A stretch of 64,000 nt of DNA from assembly GCF_005080685.1 (NCBI RefSeq), contig NZ_CP039371.1, positions 3,782,001 to 3,846,000 on the forward strand. The letters are read 5' to 3'. Shown here in pieces: positions 25,543 through 34,540 of the stretch. A program made the translations under genes and the position numbers. How positions within the stretch are numbered: the first letter of the stretch is position 1; each line of letters starts with the position of its first letter. This stretch comes from Pseudomonas putida (lineage in GTDB: Bacteria; Pseudomonadota; Gammaproteobacteria; Pseudomonadales; Pseudomonadaceae). The notes under the pieces are model-generated. The model saw nothing but the letters and a program-made list of their open reading frames with translations, was not told where the DNA came from and made no database searches.

Positions 25543-26943
25543 TCATTGGCCGAAACGTCGCGCCGCCTCCGGGCCGAAATCGCGCGGACTGAAGCCGGTG
25601 CGGTTGAGCAGGTAGCCGCTGCGCTGCTGGTTGATCAGGTTGAAGGCCAGGTAGCTGCCGGCATTGAGGTCGTGGTACAGGCCGACACCGGCTTGCGGTC
25701 GTTGCGACTCGTAGGCGTAGAAGTAGTTGACCATCGAGGTGCGCCACAGCTCGCCGCGGTTGTCGTAGTTGTCGGCCAGCATCGGGAACCAGGTGTCCTC
25801 ATCGATGTACAGCTTGCGTTTGCCATACAGGTGGCGATACCCAGGCTTGAGCGTACCCTCGAGCTCCCATACCCGATGGCGCTCGTAGCGCATGGCTTGC
25901 GGGTTGAGGTGCCCGGGCGTGAGCAGGTCGGCGTACTTCAGCTCCGGAGCGTGTACGCGGTAGGCGTTGTAGGGGATGAACATCTCCCGTTTGCCGACGA
26001 TCTTCCAGTCGTAGCGCTGGCCCGAGCCGTTGAACAGGCGTACCTCGTCAACGGTGATCGAACCGCCACTGCCCGGAAACGACATGTCGAAACCGTACCC
26101 TGGCGATTGCCGCACCCGCCGCGTGCCTGGGTCGTAGCGCCAGGCCTGACGCGGTTCGGTCTTGTCGTTCCAGAATTCGGTGCCAGTGTTGATCTCGCCC
26201 TTGTCGCGCTGCGGTAGCAGGGTTTCGTTGAGGTAGAACGATGAGTTGCCGACCGTGTCGCCCACCTTGCCCGGTTCCAGGGCCGGCGCCAGGTTGCGCG
26301 AGTGCACGCGGCCCCAGTTGATGTTGCCGTCCTTGAGCACATAGGCGTTGTCGGAGGTGTACTCCTCGGTCCAGGCACGCAGGGTGAAGGTGGAGGCGTT
26401 TTTCAACAGTTCGAGGCCGCTGCGCGGTACCGGGAAGGGTGTGCCGCCGGTCTTGCCGACCACCCCTTCGCCATCGTCCACCAGCTTGGCGACCCCGGCG
26501 TTCTCGCGAGTCGCCTGGCAGACCGCGTCGTCGAAGCGAAAATCCCGGTGGCTGGGGTAGACCGGCATCTTGAAGGTTGCCGGGTAGAGCTTGAACAGCG
26601 CCTTCTGCCCGTCCGACAAGGCGTCGGCGTACTGCCCCAGATTGTCGGCGGTGATCACGAACAGAGGCGTTTCGTCAGGGTACGGATCGACAGGATGCTG
26701 GCCAGTGCCCTTGAACGCGACATGGGGCGGTGCGCCCAGCCACTTGCCGGCAAACGCCGGAATGCTGCCATCGGCGTTGCCACTGGGGTCGGCGCCCATG
26801 CAGGTGAGGTCCTTGCCCAGGCGCTCCACATCCTCCGGGGCAGCCAGCGCCAGGCCTGGCGCGGCAGCCACCAGCAACAGACCCAGGGCAACGCTGCGGC
26901 AGTTGCCGGGCAGGCCGCGACGGGCCGCAATACTGTCGGTCAT
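25543..26943 (-). CDS. DUF1329 family periplasmic protein, copy 2 (466 aa)
   Basis: The start at 26943 has AAGGAG ideally placed. A signal peptide ends at ALAA-PEDVERLG (about residue 35). The mature chain shares with copy 1 the blocks LGKDLTCMGADPSGNADG, RRVRQSPGYGFDM, YADLLTPGHLNPQAMRYERHRVW and YIDEDTWFPMLADNYDNRGELW. Envelope shuttling of a hydrophobic substrate is the inferred role. It lies just downstream of the regulator gene but has its own motif site (27005-27023). Two diverged copies in one island suggest each serves a different substrate or a different MMPL partner. Confidence 0.87.
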   Translation of the reverse strand: MTDSIAARRGLPGNCRSVALGLLLVAAAPGLALAAPEDVERLGKDLTCMGADPSGNADGSIPAFAGKWLGAPPHVAFKGTGQHPVDPYPDETPLFVITADNLGQYADALSDGQKALFKLYPATFKMPVYPSHRDFRFDDAVCQATRENAGVAKLVDDGEGVVGKTGGTPFPVPRSGLELLKNASTFTLRAWTEEYTSDNAYVLKDGNINWGRVHSRNLAPALEPGKVGDTVGNSSFYLNETLLPQRDKGEINTGTEFWNDKTEPRQAWRYDPGTRRVRQSPGYGFDMSFPGSGGSITVDEVRLFNGSGQRYDWKIVGKREMFIPYNAYRVHAPELKYADLLTPGHLNPQAMRYERHRVWELEGTLKPGYRHLYGKRKLYIDEDTWFPMLADNYDNRGELWRTSMVNYFYAYESQRPQAGVGLYHDLNAGSYLAFNLINQQRSGYLLNRTGFSPRDFGPEAARRFGQ

Positions 26944-27004
26944 TATTGTTCTCCTTGGTTACCGATAGCGGTGGCCCAGTATCGGTACGCCCTCGCGCCC
27001 CGAG

Positions 27005-27023
27005 CATCGTCCGCTCGGACTAA
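27005..27023 (-). promoter_or_regulatory. Recurrent island motif, site 7 (upstream of DUF1329 copy 2)
   Basis: Read toward the gene: TTAGTCCGAGCGGACGATG, the best consensus match, with a perfect inner inverted repeat GTCCG-AG-CGGAC. It overlaps the last codons of the regulator gene and lies 61 bp before the DUF1329 start. Confidence 0.65.
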
Positions 27024-28222
27024 CGCACCTGCACCGGCAGGGTGCTGGGCTCGCCGAGCGCGACCACGCTGTTGAGCATGATCCGCACCAGTTCGGTCTG
27101 GCGCCTCACCCCGGTCTTGGAGAAGATCGAACGCAAGTGCGCGCGGGCAGTATTGCGGCGGATGTTGAGGCGTTCGGAGGCCTCTTCCAGCGACAGACCG
27201 TTGGCCAGTTCCAAGGCCAGCCCGGTCTCGGCCGGAGTGAGGTTGTACAGCTGCGCGGTCAGCGCATTGCTGACCAGCGACTTGCCCACCGCATCGCGCA
27301 CGTAGACCACCACCGTCGGCTTGCCCTTGCCCTCGACCAGCTCCTGGGAAGGCACCCGTTCCACTACCACGCCCAGGTTCACCTGCCCCGAAGGCCGCGA
27401 CACCGACATCGCCTCGGCGCCTTGCTCTGGCAGATTTCCTTGGCGACTGCGCTGGAAGGCATTGCGTACCAGCCGCCAGAGTTCGCGGTTGTCGCTCGGA
27501 TAGGTCGCCTCCAGGCGCCCGCCCACCAGCTTCAGGCCATCGTTGCTGGCGAGCATTTCACGGGCTACCGGGTTGCACTGCAGCACGCTGCCGGTTTCGT
27601 CCAGCACGATGGTCGCCACCGCCAGGCGATTGATCGTCTGCGAATAAAGCGTGCCCAACGAGGCGCTGCGGTCGAGCAGCGCATGCATGTGCAAGGCGCG
27701 GCGCAGGTGCGGTATGAGCATGGCGCACAGAGCCCGCTCGAGCTCGCCGAACCGTGCCTGCTCGCGTGGCCTGTTGATGCGCAAGCGCAAGGTCCCACCG
27801 TCGGGCATGCTGATGTCGACGCCGAGCATGTGGAAGCAGCCATAGGGGGCGCAGTACAACAGGTAGAACGACGAACATGCCCAGTCGGCATCGCTCATCA
27901 ACTGGTCGATGGTGAACACCGTGTCATTCGCCAGCCGATCGAACAGCGAGGCTTTTTCGCAGTAGGCGAAATGGTTGACACCGCCTTCGCCCGGCTCGAC
28001 ATCACCGGCGACCATCATCGGCGACAGGAAAGGTTCGTCGAGTACGCGCAGGATCAAGGTGACGTAACGAGCGGCGAACAGCTCGCGCAGTTGTTGCAGT
28101 GCCTCGTTCAGGCGGTGGGTGTCCAGCGCCGCGTCGTACATGTTGCCGATCAGGCGCTCGTATTCGCCAAGTTCGATGCCCAACCGGGCCAGCACCTGGG
28201 CGTTGGACAGCGTGGTTTGCAT
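27020..28222 (-). CDS. LuxR-family transcriptional regulator, TeiR-like candidate (400 aa)
   Basis: The start is the ATG at 28222 (MQTTLSNAQVLARLG) with GGAGCC upstream. The C-terminal helix-turn-helix spans residues about 325-385 (LTPAETGLALELANGLSLEEASERL..RRNTARAHLRSIFSKTG). A PAS-like middle part (TIVLDETGSVLQCNPVAREML) may sense ligand. There is no receiver domain. TeiR, the testosterone-inducible activator of Comamonas testosteroni, has the same family and size, so this is the prime candidate for the regulator of the island and of its repeated motif. It follows the MMPL gene by 60 bp in the YCF48-MMPL operon. Confidence 0.82.
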   Translation of the reverse strand: MQTTLSNAQVLARLGIELGEYERLIGNMYDAALDTHRLNEALQQLRELFAARYVTLILRVLDEPFLSPMMVAGDVEPGEGGVNHFAYCEKASLFDRLANDTVFTIDQLMSDADWACSSFYLLYCAPYGCFHMLGVDISMPDGGTLRLRINRPREQARFGELERALCAMLIPHLRRALHMHALLDRSASLGTLYSQTINRLAVATIVLDETGSVLQCNPVAREMLASNDGLKLVGGRLEATYPSDNRELWRLVRNAFQRSRQGNLPEQGAEAMSVSRPSGQVNLGVVVERVPSQELVEGKGKPTVVVYVRDAVGKSLVSNALTAQLYNLTPAETGLALELANGLSLEEASERLNIRRNTARAHLRSIFSKTGVRRQTELVRIMLNSVVALGEPSTLPVQVR

Positions 28223-28282
28223 GGACAGGCTCCAGAGCGGGTGCGTTCTTCGCGCCCGCATGATGGTCGAGGGGATATCCCT

Positions 28283-30649
28283 TCAATGGCCCGCTTGGGG
28301 AATGGACGCAGGCATGTGGGCCACCAAGGGCCGGTCGCGATCGAACCAGGCGGCGAGTGCCGGCAACAGGAAGATCGCGCCGAACACGTTCACCAGGAAC
28401 ATGAACGCCAGCAGGATGCCCATGTCGGCTTGCAGCTTGAGCGGGGCGAAGGCCCAGGTACCCACCCCGATCGACATGGTCAGGGCAGTGAACACCGCTG
28501 CAGTACCGCGCTGGCACATGGCGCGGTAGAAGGCGTTGCGCAGGTCCTGGCCGGCAGCCATCTCATGCTGGATACGCTCATAGAGGTAGATTCCGTAGTC
28601 CACGCCCACGCCGACCCCGAGCGCCATCACCGGCAAGGTCGCAACCTTCAGGCCGATGCCCAGCAGCGCCATCAGTGCATTGCACAGGATCGCCACGATA
28701 CCCAGCGGTACCACGATGCACAGCACTGCGCGCAGCGAGCGGAAGGTCAGCAGGCAGAACAGCCCCACCGAACAGAACAGCGCCGCCAGCATCCAGGCCT
28801 CGGCGTGCTTCACGGCTTCGTTGGACGCCGCCATCACCCCGACATTGCCACCGGCGAGGTGGAAGCTCGCCTGCGGCACCTGGACGCTGGCAATGATGCG
28901 CCGGGCTTCGCTGAGCACATGGGCCACGGTCGTCCCTTCGTGATCGTTGAGGAACACCAGCACCTGCATGCGTCGGCAGCCCTCGGTGACCAGCCCGGCA
29001 TCCGGCGTGTAGGCCATCGAGCCTTGCTGCAGGCCTCGTGAGGATCCTGGGATGGCCGACCAACGCGGGTTGCCTTCGTTGTTGCCGGCGATCATTTCCT
29101 TGCCCATGCCGGCCACGCTCTGCACCGACTGCACGCCGCTCACGTTGCGCATCTGAAAGTCGAACGCCTCGACGGCGCGCATCACCGCCGGGTCCAGGCA
29201 GGCTTCGTCGCTGCCGGGGGTCTGCACGAACACCGCCAGCACGTCGAGGCCGATGGCGTAGCTGCCGACGATTCGCTGGTTGTCGAGGTTGTAGCGCGAG
29301 TCGGCGCGCAACTCCGGGGCCCCAGTGCCGATATCGCCTACCGCCAGCTGGCGCGCCTTGAGCACGCCCGCCCCCAACAGCACCAGGCTGACGGCGAACA
29401 CCAGCAGCGCTGGCCCGGGCAGCGCCAGGGCCGAAAGGCGCCACCATAGCGGGTGCTGGCGAGCCTCACGTTGCGCTGCTGGGGCCTGCCGGACCTTGAG
29501 GTACGACAGCACCAGCGGCAACAGCATCTTGTTGGTGACGATCATCAGCAATACCCCGAGGCAGGCGGTCACGCCAAGTTCGTGGACGATCGGGATGTCG
29601 ATCAGCATGATCACGGCAAAGCCCAAGGCATTCATCAGCAAGGCCAGCGAGCCCGGGACGAAGATCTTGCAGAACGCCGAATGGGCCGCCTCCCGGGCTG
29701 TCGCACCGGCCTGCAGGTCCTGCTTCCAGGCGTTGGTCATCTGCACCGCGTGGGACACGCCGATGGAGAAAATCAGGAACGGGACCAGTACCGACATCGG
29801 GTCGATACCCAGGCCCAGCAGCGGCAGCAGCCCCAGCAACCACACCACCGGTAGCACCGCCACCAGCAATGCCACCAGGGTCAGGCGCAACGAGCGCGAG
29901 TAGGCCCAGAGCAACGCGGCGGTAATCAGGAAGGCGACGACGAAGAACAGCAACACCGTGTTCAGCCCCTCCACGACATCGCCCACCAGCTTGGCGAAGC
30001 CCACCACATTGATCTCTATGTCGGCGCTGGCGTAGCGGGCGCGGATGTCTTCCAGGCGCTTGCCGACCTCCACGTACGACACTGGCTGGCCGGTGCGTGG
30101 GTCGCTGTCCTGCAGATCGGCGCGCACCAGCGCCGCGCGTTGGTCATTGGCCAGCAGGCGGCCGATCTGTCCGGCGCGAGCGGCATTACTGCGCACCTTC
30201 TGCAGGTCCTCGGGGGTCCCGGCGTACTGCGGCGGTACCACCAGATCGCCGACGAAGCCGTCCTCGGTGACCTCCACATAGCGCACGTTGGGGGTGAACA
30301 GCGAGGTCACGCTTGGCCGGCTGACACCGGGGATGAAGAACACATCGTCGGTGACCTGTTGCAACACCTTGAGGAATTCGGGGTTGTAGAGGTCGCCCTC
30401 GCCTTTCCAGCGTACGCTCACCAGCAGGCGATTGGCCCCGGTGAACACCTGGCTGAAGTCGAGGAAGTTGCGCATGTAGTCGTGGCGAACCGGGATCTGC
30501 TTGTTGAACCCCGGGTCGAGGCGGACCTGGGTGGCGCTGTAGGCGAGCGCGAGGGTGACCAACAGGAACAGCCCGAGCCACACCCGGCGATGGCGCAGCA
30601 GCAGGTCCGCGCAAGCGCGTACCCCGTGTTCGGTGAAGCGGGCGCTCAT
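28283..30649 (-). CDS. MMPL/RND-family transporter, copy 2 (788 aa)
   Basis: This is a two-fold repeated RND topology: a first membrane helix (residues about 20-40), a large periplasmic loop, helices around 235-380, a second loop after about 430 and helices from about 640 to 770. The typical GVGVDYGIYLYERIQHEM lies in the second half. It corresponds to the hydrophobe/amphiphile and SSD-domain MMPL branch. It starts 4 bp inside the end of the YCF48 gene (ATGA). Copy 1 at the left edge shares its N-terminus, so two complete YCF48-MMPL modules flank the side-chain genes. Confidence 0.88.
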   Translation of the reverse strand: MSARFTEHGVRACADLLLRHRRVWLGLFLLVTLALAYSATQVRLDPGFNKQIPVRHDYMRNFLDFSQVFTGANRLLVSVRWKGEGDLYNPEFLKVLQQVTDDVFFIPGVSRPSVTSLFTPNVRYVEVTEDGFVGDLVVPPQYAGTPEDLQKVRSNAARAGQIGRLLANDQRAALVRADLQDSDPRTGQPVSYVEVGKRLEDIRARYASADIEINVVGFAKLVGDVVEGLNTVLLFFVVAFLITAALLWAYSRSLRLTLVALLVAVLPVVWLLGLLPLLGLGIDPMSVLVPFLIFSIGVSHAVQMTNAWKQDLQAGATAREAAHSAFCKIFVPGSLALLMNALGFAVIMLIDIPIVHELGVTACLGVLLMIVTNKMLLPLVLSYLKVRQAPAAQREARQHPLWWRLSALALPGPALLVFAVSLVLLGAGVLKARQLAVGDIGTGAPELRADSRYNLDNQRIVGSYAIGLDVLAVFVQTPGSDEACLDPAVMRAVEAFDFQMRNVSGVQSVQSVAGMGKEMIAGNNEGNPRWSAIPGSSRGLQQGSMAYTPDAGLVTEGCRRMQVLVFLNDHEGTTVAHVLSEARRIIASVQVPQASFHLAGGNVGVMAASNEAVKHAEAWMLAALFCSVGLFCLLTFRSLRAVLCIVVPLGIVAILCNALMALLGIGLKVATLPVMALGVGVGVDYGIYLYERIQHEMAAGQDLRNAFYRAMCQRGTAAVFTALTMSIGVGTWAFAPLKLQADMGILLAFMFLVNVFGAIFLLPALAAWFDRDRPLVAHMPASIPQAGH

Positions 30650-31641
30650 GGACGCGCCTCCTGACCGAGCGCAACGGCAGGCTGCGCGCCCTGGAATACG
30701 CCGCGCTCACCGGCCACCAGCAGGTGGCGGCCATTGAGCCCCACCGCCGAGGTCAAGGTCCCCAGGCCACTGCGCTGGTCGATGCCCAGCAGGTTGCCTT
30801 CGGCGTCCAGGCGGATCAACCTGCTGGCACCGCCCACCAGCACCAGCCCGCCCTGCCCCGGCAAACGGGCGTGGCCGTAGATCGGCTGGCTGCTGCCGAC
30901 CTCGACGCGCTGCCAACTGTCGCCGAAGTCGTGGCTGCGAAACACATGGCCACGCATGCCGTAGGCCAGCCAGGAAGAGGCAGACAGGCGCACCACACCG
31001 AACAGCGAGCCGTTGTAGAACGCCGGCATCAGCTGCCAATGCTGGCCGCCATCGCTGGATCGCAGCACCAGGCCCTGCTCGCCTACCAGCAACTGGCGGC
31101 CGTCGGCGCCACCGTCGAGGCCGTTGAAGTGGGCTCCATCGCCGGGCATATCGCGGGCCGCCCAGTGTTCACCGGCGTCGCTTGAGACCAGGAACTTGCC
31201 GTAGCTGCCGTAGGCCACCACGTGCTGGCCGTCACCGCTCCAGACACCCAGCAGTGGCTCGCCGAGGTCGGCGTCATGGTGCTTTTCCTGCCAGGTCTGG
31301 CCGCCATCGGCAGAGCGCAGGATCCAGCCGTCGTGGCCCACCGCAACCAGTACCTGTGGGCTCAGGGCGACCACACCGGTCAGCGTGGCATCGCGACCGG
31401 TACCGGGTTGGCTGGCCTGCCAGCTGCGACCGCTGTCACGACTGGTAAGCACGGTACCCCGTTCGCCGACGGCGATGAGCCGATCGCCGGTGCTCAGCAG
31501 CGCGTTGACCTGGACCCGATCGGCCAGGACCTCGGTGACCGCAAGCGGCGGGGGTTGGCGGGGAGCGAAGGCTAAGACGACGGCAGCGATGACGATGGCG
31601 CTCATCACGTACCCGGTCAGCTGGCGCGAGGCAGGCTTCAT
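30646..31641 (-). CDS. YCF48/BNR-repeat beta-propeller protein, copy 2 (331 aa)
   Basis: A membrane anchor (residues about 9-26) is followed by propeller blades such as GERGTVLTSRDSGRSWQ, VGHDGWILRSADGGQTW and GEQGLVLRSSDGGQHWQ. It is collinear with copy 1 (356-1324) throughout. The start at 31641 has AGAGGG upstream. It opens the operon YCF48-MMPL-LuxR and has a motif site 55 bp upstream, so the regulator may be part of the regulon it controls. Confidence 0.87.
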   Translation of the reverse strand: MKPASRQLTGYVMSAIVIAAVVLAFAPRQPPPLAVTEVLADRVQVNALLSTGDRLIAVGERGTVLTSRDSGRSWQASQPGTGRDATLTGVVALSPQVLVAVGHDGWILRSADGGQTWQEKHHDADLGEPLLGVWSGDGQHVVAYGSYGKFLVSSDAGEHWAARDMPGDGAHFNGLDGGADGRQLLVGEQGLVLRSSDGGQHWQLMPAFYNGSLFGVVRLSASSWLAYGMRGHVFRSHDFGDSWQRVEVGSSQPIYGHARLPGQGGLVLVGGASRLIRLDAEGNLLGIDQRSGLGTLTSAVGLNGRHLLVAGERGVFQGAQPAVALGQEARP

Positions 31642-31696
31642 TGGGGTGACCCTCTTGGAGTTGTGCCGGGATCATCTGGCTGGGTTGGGTTGGGGG

Positions 31697-31715
31697 CATC
31701 GTCCAAATGGGTTAG
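31697..31715 (-). promoter_or_regulatory. Recurrent island motif, site 8 (upstream of YCF48 copy 2 operon)
   Basis: Read toward the gene: CTAACCCATTTGGACGATG. The right half is perfect and the left half degenerate in the same way as site 1. It lies 55 bp before the YCF48 start. Confidence 0.5.
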
Positions 31716-31754
31716 CGGGGGCTGTCACGGGTGACGGGTGCCTGCAGTACGGCG

Positions 31755-32000
31755 GTGTCGGCTTCGCGGGCAAGCCCGCTCCCACAGGTACGGCGTGGTG
31801 GCTGGGGCCGGGTTATGTCTGGGAGGGCCTATTCGCGGGTAAACCCGCTCCTACAGGTACCGCGTGGTGGCTGGGGCCGGGTTATGACTGGGAGGGCCTA
31901 TTTGCGGGTAAAACCGCTCCTACAGGTGCGCAGCCTGACCTGGGCATGGCGCTGATCCTGTGGGAGCGGGCTTGCCCGCGAACACCGGCTGGGCCGGTGC
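31755..32000. repeat. REP cluster with a 69-bp tandem repeat
   Basis: The core GCGGGYAARCCGCTCC-type REP recurs at 31766, 31835 and 31904, exactly 69 bp apart, with the spacer GGCTGGGGCCGGGTTATG also repeated. A further inverted REP begins near 31969 (GTGGGAGCGGGCTTGCCCGC). This fills the 379-bp gap after the thiolase gene; no gene is seen. Confidence 0.82.
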
Positions 32001-32020
32001 CAGGCACCGCGAATGGGTCA

Positions 32021-33229
32021 TCACGGCAACTCGAACAACCCCGCCGCACCCATCCCGCCACCGATGCACATCGCCACCACCACATAACGCACCCCACGGC
32101 GGCGCCCTTCCAGCAACGCATGCCCCACCATCCGTGCACCCGACATGCCAAACGGGTGGCCGATGGCAATCGCCCCGCCATTGACGTTCAACCGCTGCGC
32201 CGGAATCTCCAGCGCATCCCGGCAATGCAGCACCTGGCAGGCAAACGCCTCGTTGATCTCCCACAAACCGATGTCTGCCACACCCAGGCCAAACCGCTTG
32301 AGCAATTTGGGCACCGCCAGCACCGGCCCGATACCCATTTCCTGCGGCGCACACCCAGCCAGGGCAATGCCGCGGTAGATGCCCAGTGGCGTCAGCCCGC
32401 GCCGACGCGCTTCGGCGCGGCTCATCAACAGGCTCGCCGAAGCTCCGTCAGAGAACTGCGAGGCATTGCCGGCCGTGACGAACTCGCCCTGACTCACCCA
32501 TTTACCGTCCTTCCACACAGGTTTCAGCGCCGCCAGGTCTTCGAGCCGGGTACCGGGACGATTGCATTCGTCACGCTCGACCCGCACCCGTTGGTGCCCG
32601 GCAGGCTGGCCGTCCTGGTCGAACAGCAGCTTGTCGACCTCCAGCGGCACCAGCTCTTCGTCGAACAACCCATCACGCTGGGCGGCCGCCGTGCGCAGCT
32701 GGCTCTGCAACGAATACTCGTCCTGCGCGGCGCGGCTGATGCCATAGCGGCGCGAGACGATCTCGGCGGTCTCCAGCATCGGTATGTAGGCATCCGGCAT
32801 CATCGCCTGCGCAGCCTGGGACTGCGCCCGATAGGTGTTCTTGTGCTTGGTCTGGGTCAGCGACAGCGACTCCACGCCGCCGCCAATGGCAATGCTCAAC
32901 TCCCCGGTGACGATGCCCTTGGCCGCCATGCCGATGCTGATCAGGCCGGAGGCACACATGCGATCGACGGCCATGCCCGGCACGCCGTGCCCCAGCCCAG
33001 CGGTATAGGCACAGAGGCGGCCGATGTTGTAGGCCTGGGTGCCCTGCTGCACGGCGGCGCCCATGATCACGTCGTCGATGGCATGTGCTTCGACGCCGCT
33101 GCGCTCGACCACGGCGCGCACCACGTGCCCGCCGAGCACCGGCGCCTCGGTGTCATTGAACGACCCACGGAACGACTTGGCCAACGCGGTACGTGCGGTG
33201 GCGACGATGACTGCTTCATTCAGGTCCAT
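32021..33229 (-). CDS. Acetyl-CoA C-acyltransferase (thiolase), 402 aa, last gene of ring C/D operon
   Basis: This is a complete degradative-type thiolase: nucleophile C92 (DRMCASGL), [19 protein letters not shown] and the second catalytic Cys in [10 protein letters not shown]. It starts 6 bp after the MaoC gene. It should release acetyl- or propionyl-CoA from a late, linear ring-derived acyl-CoA or from a side chain (a FadA5-like task). It differs clearly from the FadA6-like thiolase at 35455, so the operon has two thiolases for two distinct cleavage steps. Confidence 0.85.
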   Translation of the reverse strand: MDLNEAVIVATARTALAKSFRGSFNDTEAPVLGGHVVRAVVERSGVEAHAIDDVIMGAAVQQGTQAYNIGRLCAYTAGLGHGVPGMAVDRMCASGLISIGMAAKGIVTGELSIAIGGGVESLSLTQTKHKNTYRAQSQAAQAMMPDAYIPMLETAEIVSRRYGISRAAQDEYSLQSQLRTAAAQRDGLFDEELVPLEVDKLLFDQDGQPAGHQRVRVERDECNRPGTRLEDLAALKPVWKDGKWVSQGEFVTAGNASQFSDGASASLLMSRAEARRRGLTPLGIYRGIALAGCAPQEMGIGPVLAVPKLLKRFGLGVADIGLWEINEAFACQVLHCRDALEIPAQRLNVNGGAIAIGHPFGMSGARMVGHALLEGRRRGVRYVVVAMCIGGGMGAAGLFELP

Positions 33230-33235
33230 GATGGT

Positions 33236-33706
33236 TCACTCGGCTACAGGATTGAAGGTGTAACGGCTGATGGTGTCGATCACACAGCCAGGACGGCTTT
33301 CGCCCTCGATCTCGACGCTGACGCGCACCACCAGTTGCACGCTGTCGGCCACCGGTTCGGCGCGCAGGATCTGGCCATGGCCGCGTACTCGCGCCCCCAC
33401 GCGCACCGGCGCCGGGAAGCGCACGCGGTCGCTGCCGTAGTTGATGCCCATCGCCAGGTTCTCGAGGGTCAGCAGTTGCGGCAGGAACAGGTTGACCAGC
33501 GACAGGGTCAGGTAGCCGTGGGCGATACAAGCGCCGAACGGCCCCTGCGCGGCCCGTTCGGGGTCAACGTGAATCCATTGGTGATCGCCCGTGGCCTCGG
33601 CGAACAGGTCGATGCGCTGCTGGCTGATGGTCAGCCAGTCGCTGTGGCCCAGGTCGGTGCCCTCGGCGGCCAGCAAGGCTTGGGCAGTGGTGAAGACGTG
33701 GCTCAT
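33236..33706 (-). CDS. MaoC-family enoyl-CoA hydratase (156 aa)
   Basis: This is a single hotdog protein with the hydratase-2 motif ATGDHQWIHVDPERA and FGACIAHGYLTLSL (catalytic Asp and His present). The start at 33706 has GGAGCCCACC in front. It lies 10 bp after the IpdF gene and 6 bp before the thiolase. A hydration step on an (R)-3-hydroxyacyl-CoA route in the last rounds of ring C/D breakdown is the natural inference. Confidence 0.85.
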   Translation of the reverse strand: MSHVFTTAQALLAAEGTDLGHSDWLTISQQRIDLFAEATGDHQWIHVDPERAAQGPFGACIAHGYLTLSLVNLFLPQLLTLENLAMGINYGSDRVRFPAPVRVGARVRGHGQILRAEPVADSVQLVVRVSVEIEGESRPGCVIDTISRYTFNPVAE

Positions 33707-33716
33707 GGTGGGCTCC

Positions 33717-34502
33717 TCAAGCTTGCTGCGAACTGATCGACAACACTTCACCAACCATGTACGACGCATAGTCGCTGGCCAGGAACATCATCACGTTGGC
33801 GACTTCCCAGACCTCGGCGGCGCGGCCGAAGGCCTCACGGCTGGCCAGGCTGGCCAGCAACGCTTCGCTGGAAGCCTTCTTGAGAAACTCGTGCAGCGCG
33901 ATGGACGGCGATACCGCGTTGATGCGCACCCCATGCTCGGCCGCTTCCAGGGCGCTGCAGCGGGTGAGCGCCATCACCCCGGCCTTGGCCGCGGCATAGT
34001 GGGCCTGCTCCTTCTGCGCCCGCCAGCCCAGCACCGAGGCATTGTTGACGATGGCCCCGGCACCACGCCGCTGCATGTGCGGCAACATGGCCCGGGTCAT
34101 GCGGAAGGTACCGGTCAGGGTCACGTCCAGCACCCGCGACCATTCCTGGTCGCTCATCTCGACCACTGCCTTCTGGCCACCGAGCCCGGCGTTGTTGATC
34201 AGCACATCGACACCGCCCAGCAGGCCTTCGGCGCGGTCGACCAGCGCCTGTACATCGGCCTCCACGGTGACGTCGCACAGCTGGCCGTAGATGGCCTGCA
34301 GGCCGGTTTCCGCCTTCAGGCGCTCGACCGCCTCCTCCAGGCGACGTGGGTGCACATCGGAAATCATCAGCGCACGGCAGCCTTCCTCGGCGCTGCGCCG
34401 AGCCGCCGAATAGCCGATGCCGGCACCGGCGGCGGCGGTGATCAGCACCGATTTACCGGCCAGCAACTGGTGGCCGGGGACATAGGGGGGAGCTTGTCTC
34501 AT
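33717..34502 (-). CDS. ipdF: SDR oxidoreductase IpdF orthologue (261 aa)
   Basis: The cofactor motif TAAAGAGIGYSAARR, NNAGLGG, VNNASVLGWRAQ and YAAAKAGVMALTRCSALEAAE closely match mycobacterial IpdF, an SDR acting on the CoA thioester of the hydrindane (HIP) rings C/D after side-chain and A/B-ring removal. The ending EVLSISSQ is also family-typical. The start at 34502 has GAGGAAACCGCAG upstream. Its neighbours FadA6, FadE and IpdA-C in the same operon support the assignment. Confidence 0.87.
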   Translation of the reverse strand: MRQAPPYVPGHQLLAGKSVLITAAAGAGIGYSAARRSAEEGCRALMISDVHPRRLEEAVERLKAETGLQAIYGQLCDVTVEADVQALVDRAEGLLGGVDVLINNAGLGGQKAVVEMSDQEWSRVLDVTLTGTFRMTRAMLPHMQRRGAGAIVNNASVLGWRAQKEQAHYAAAKAGVMALTRCSALEAAEHGVRINAVSPSIALHEFLKKASSEALLASLASREAFGRAAEVWEVANVMMFLASDYASYMVGEVLSISSQQA

Positions 34503-34540
34503 CTGCGGTTTCCTCGCATCAATGGTCCGGTCCGAGGCTG

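Noticed and set aside
27137-29041. A 634-residue plus-strand open frame
   Set aside because: It lies antisense to the LuxR and MMPL genes, is rich in His/Gln/Arg shadow composition and has no recognisable domain.
32021-33229. FadA5 orthologue for side-chain thiolysis
   Set aside because: The thiolase is complete, but its motifs ([19 protein letters not shown]) differ from FadA5; the location at the end of the ring C/D operon favours another substrate.
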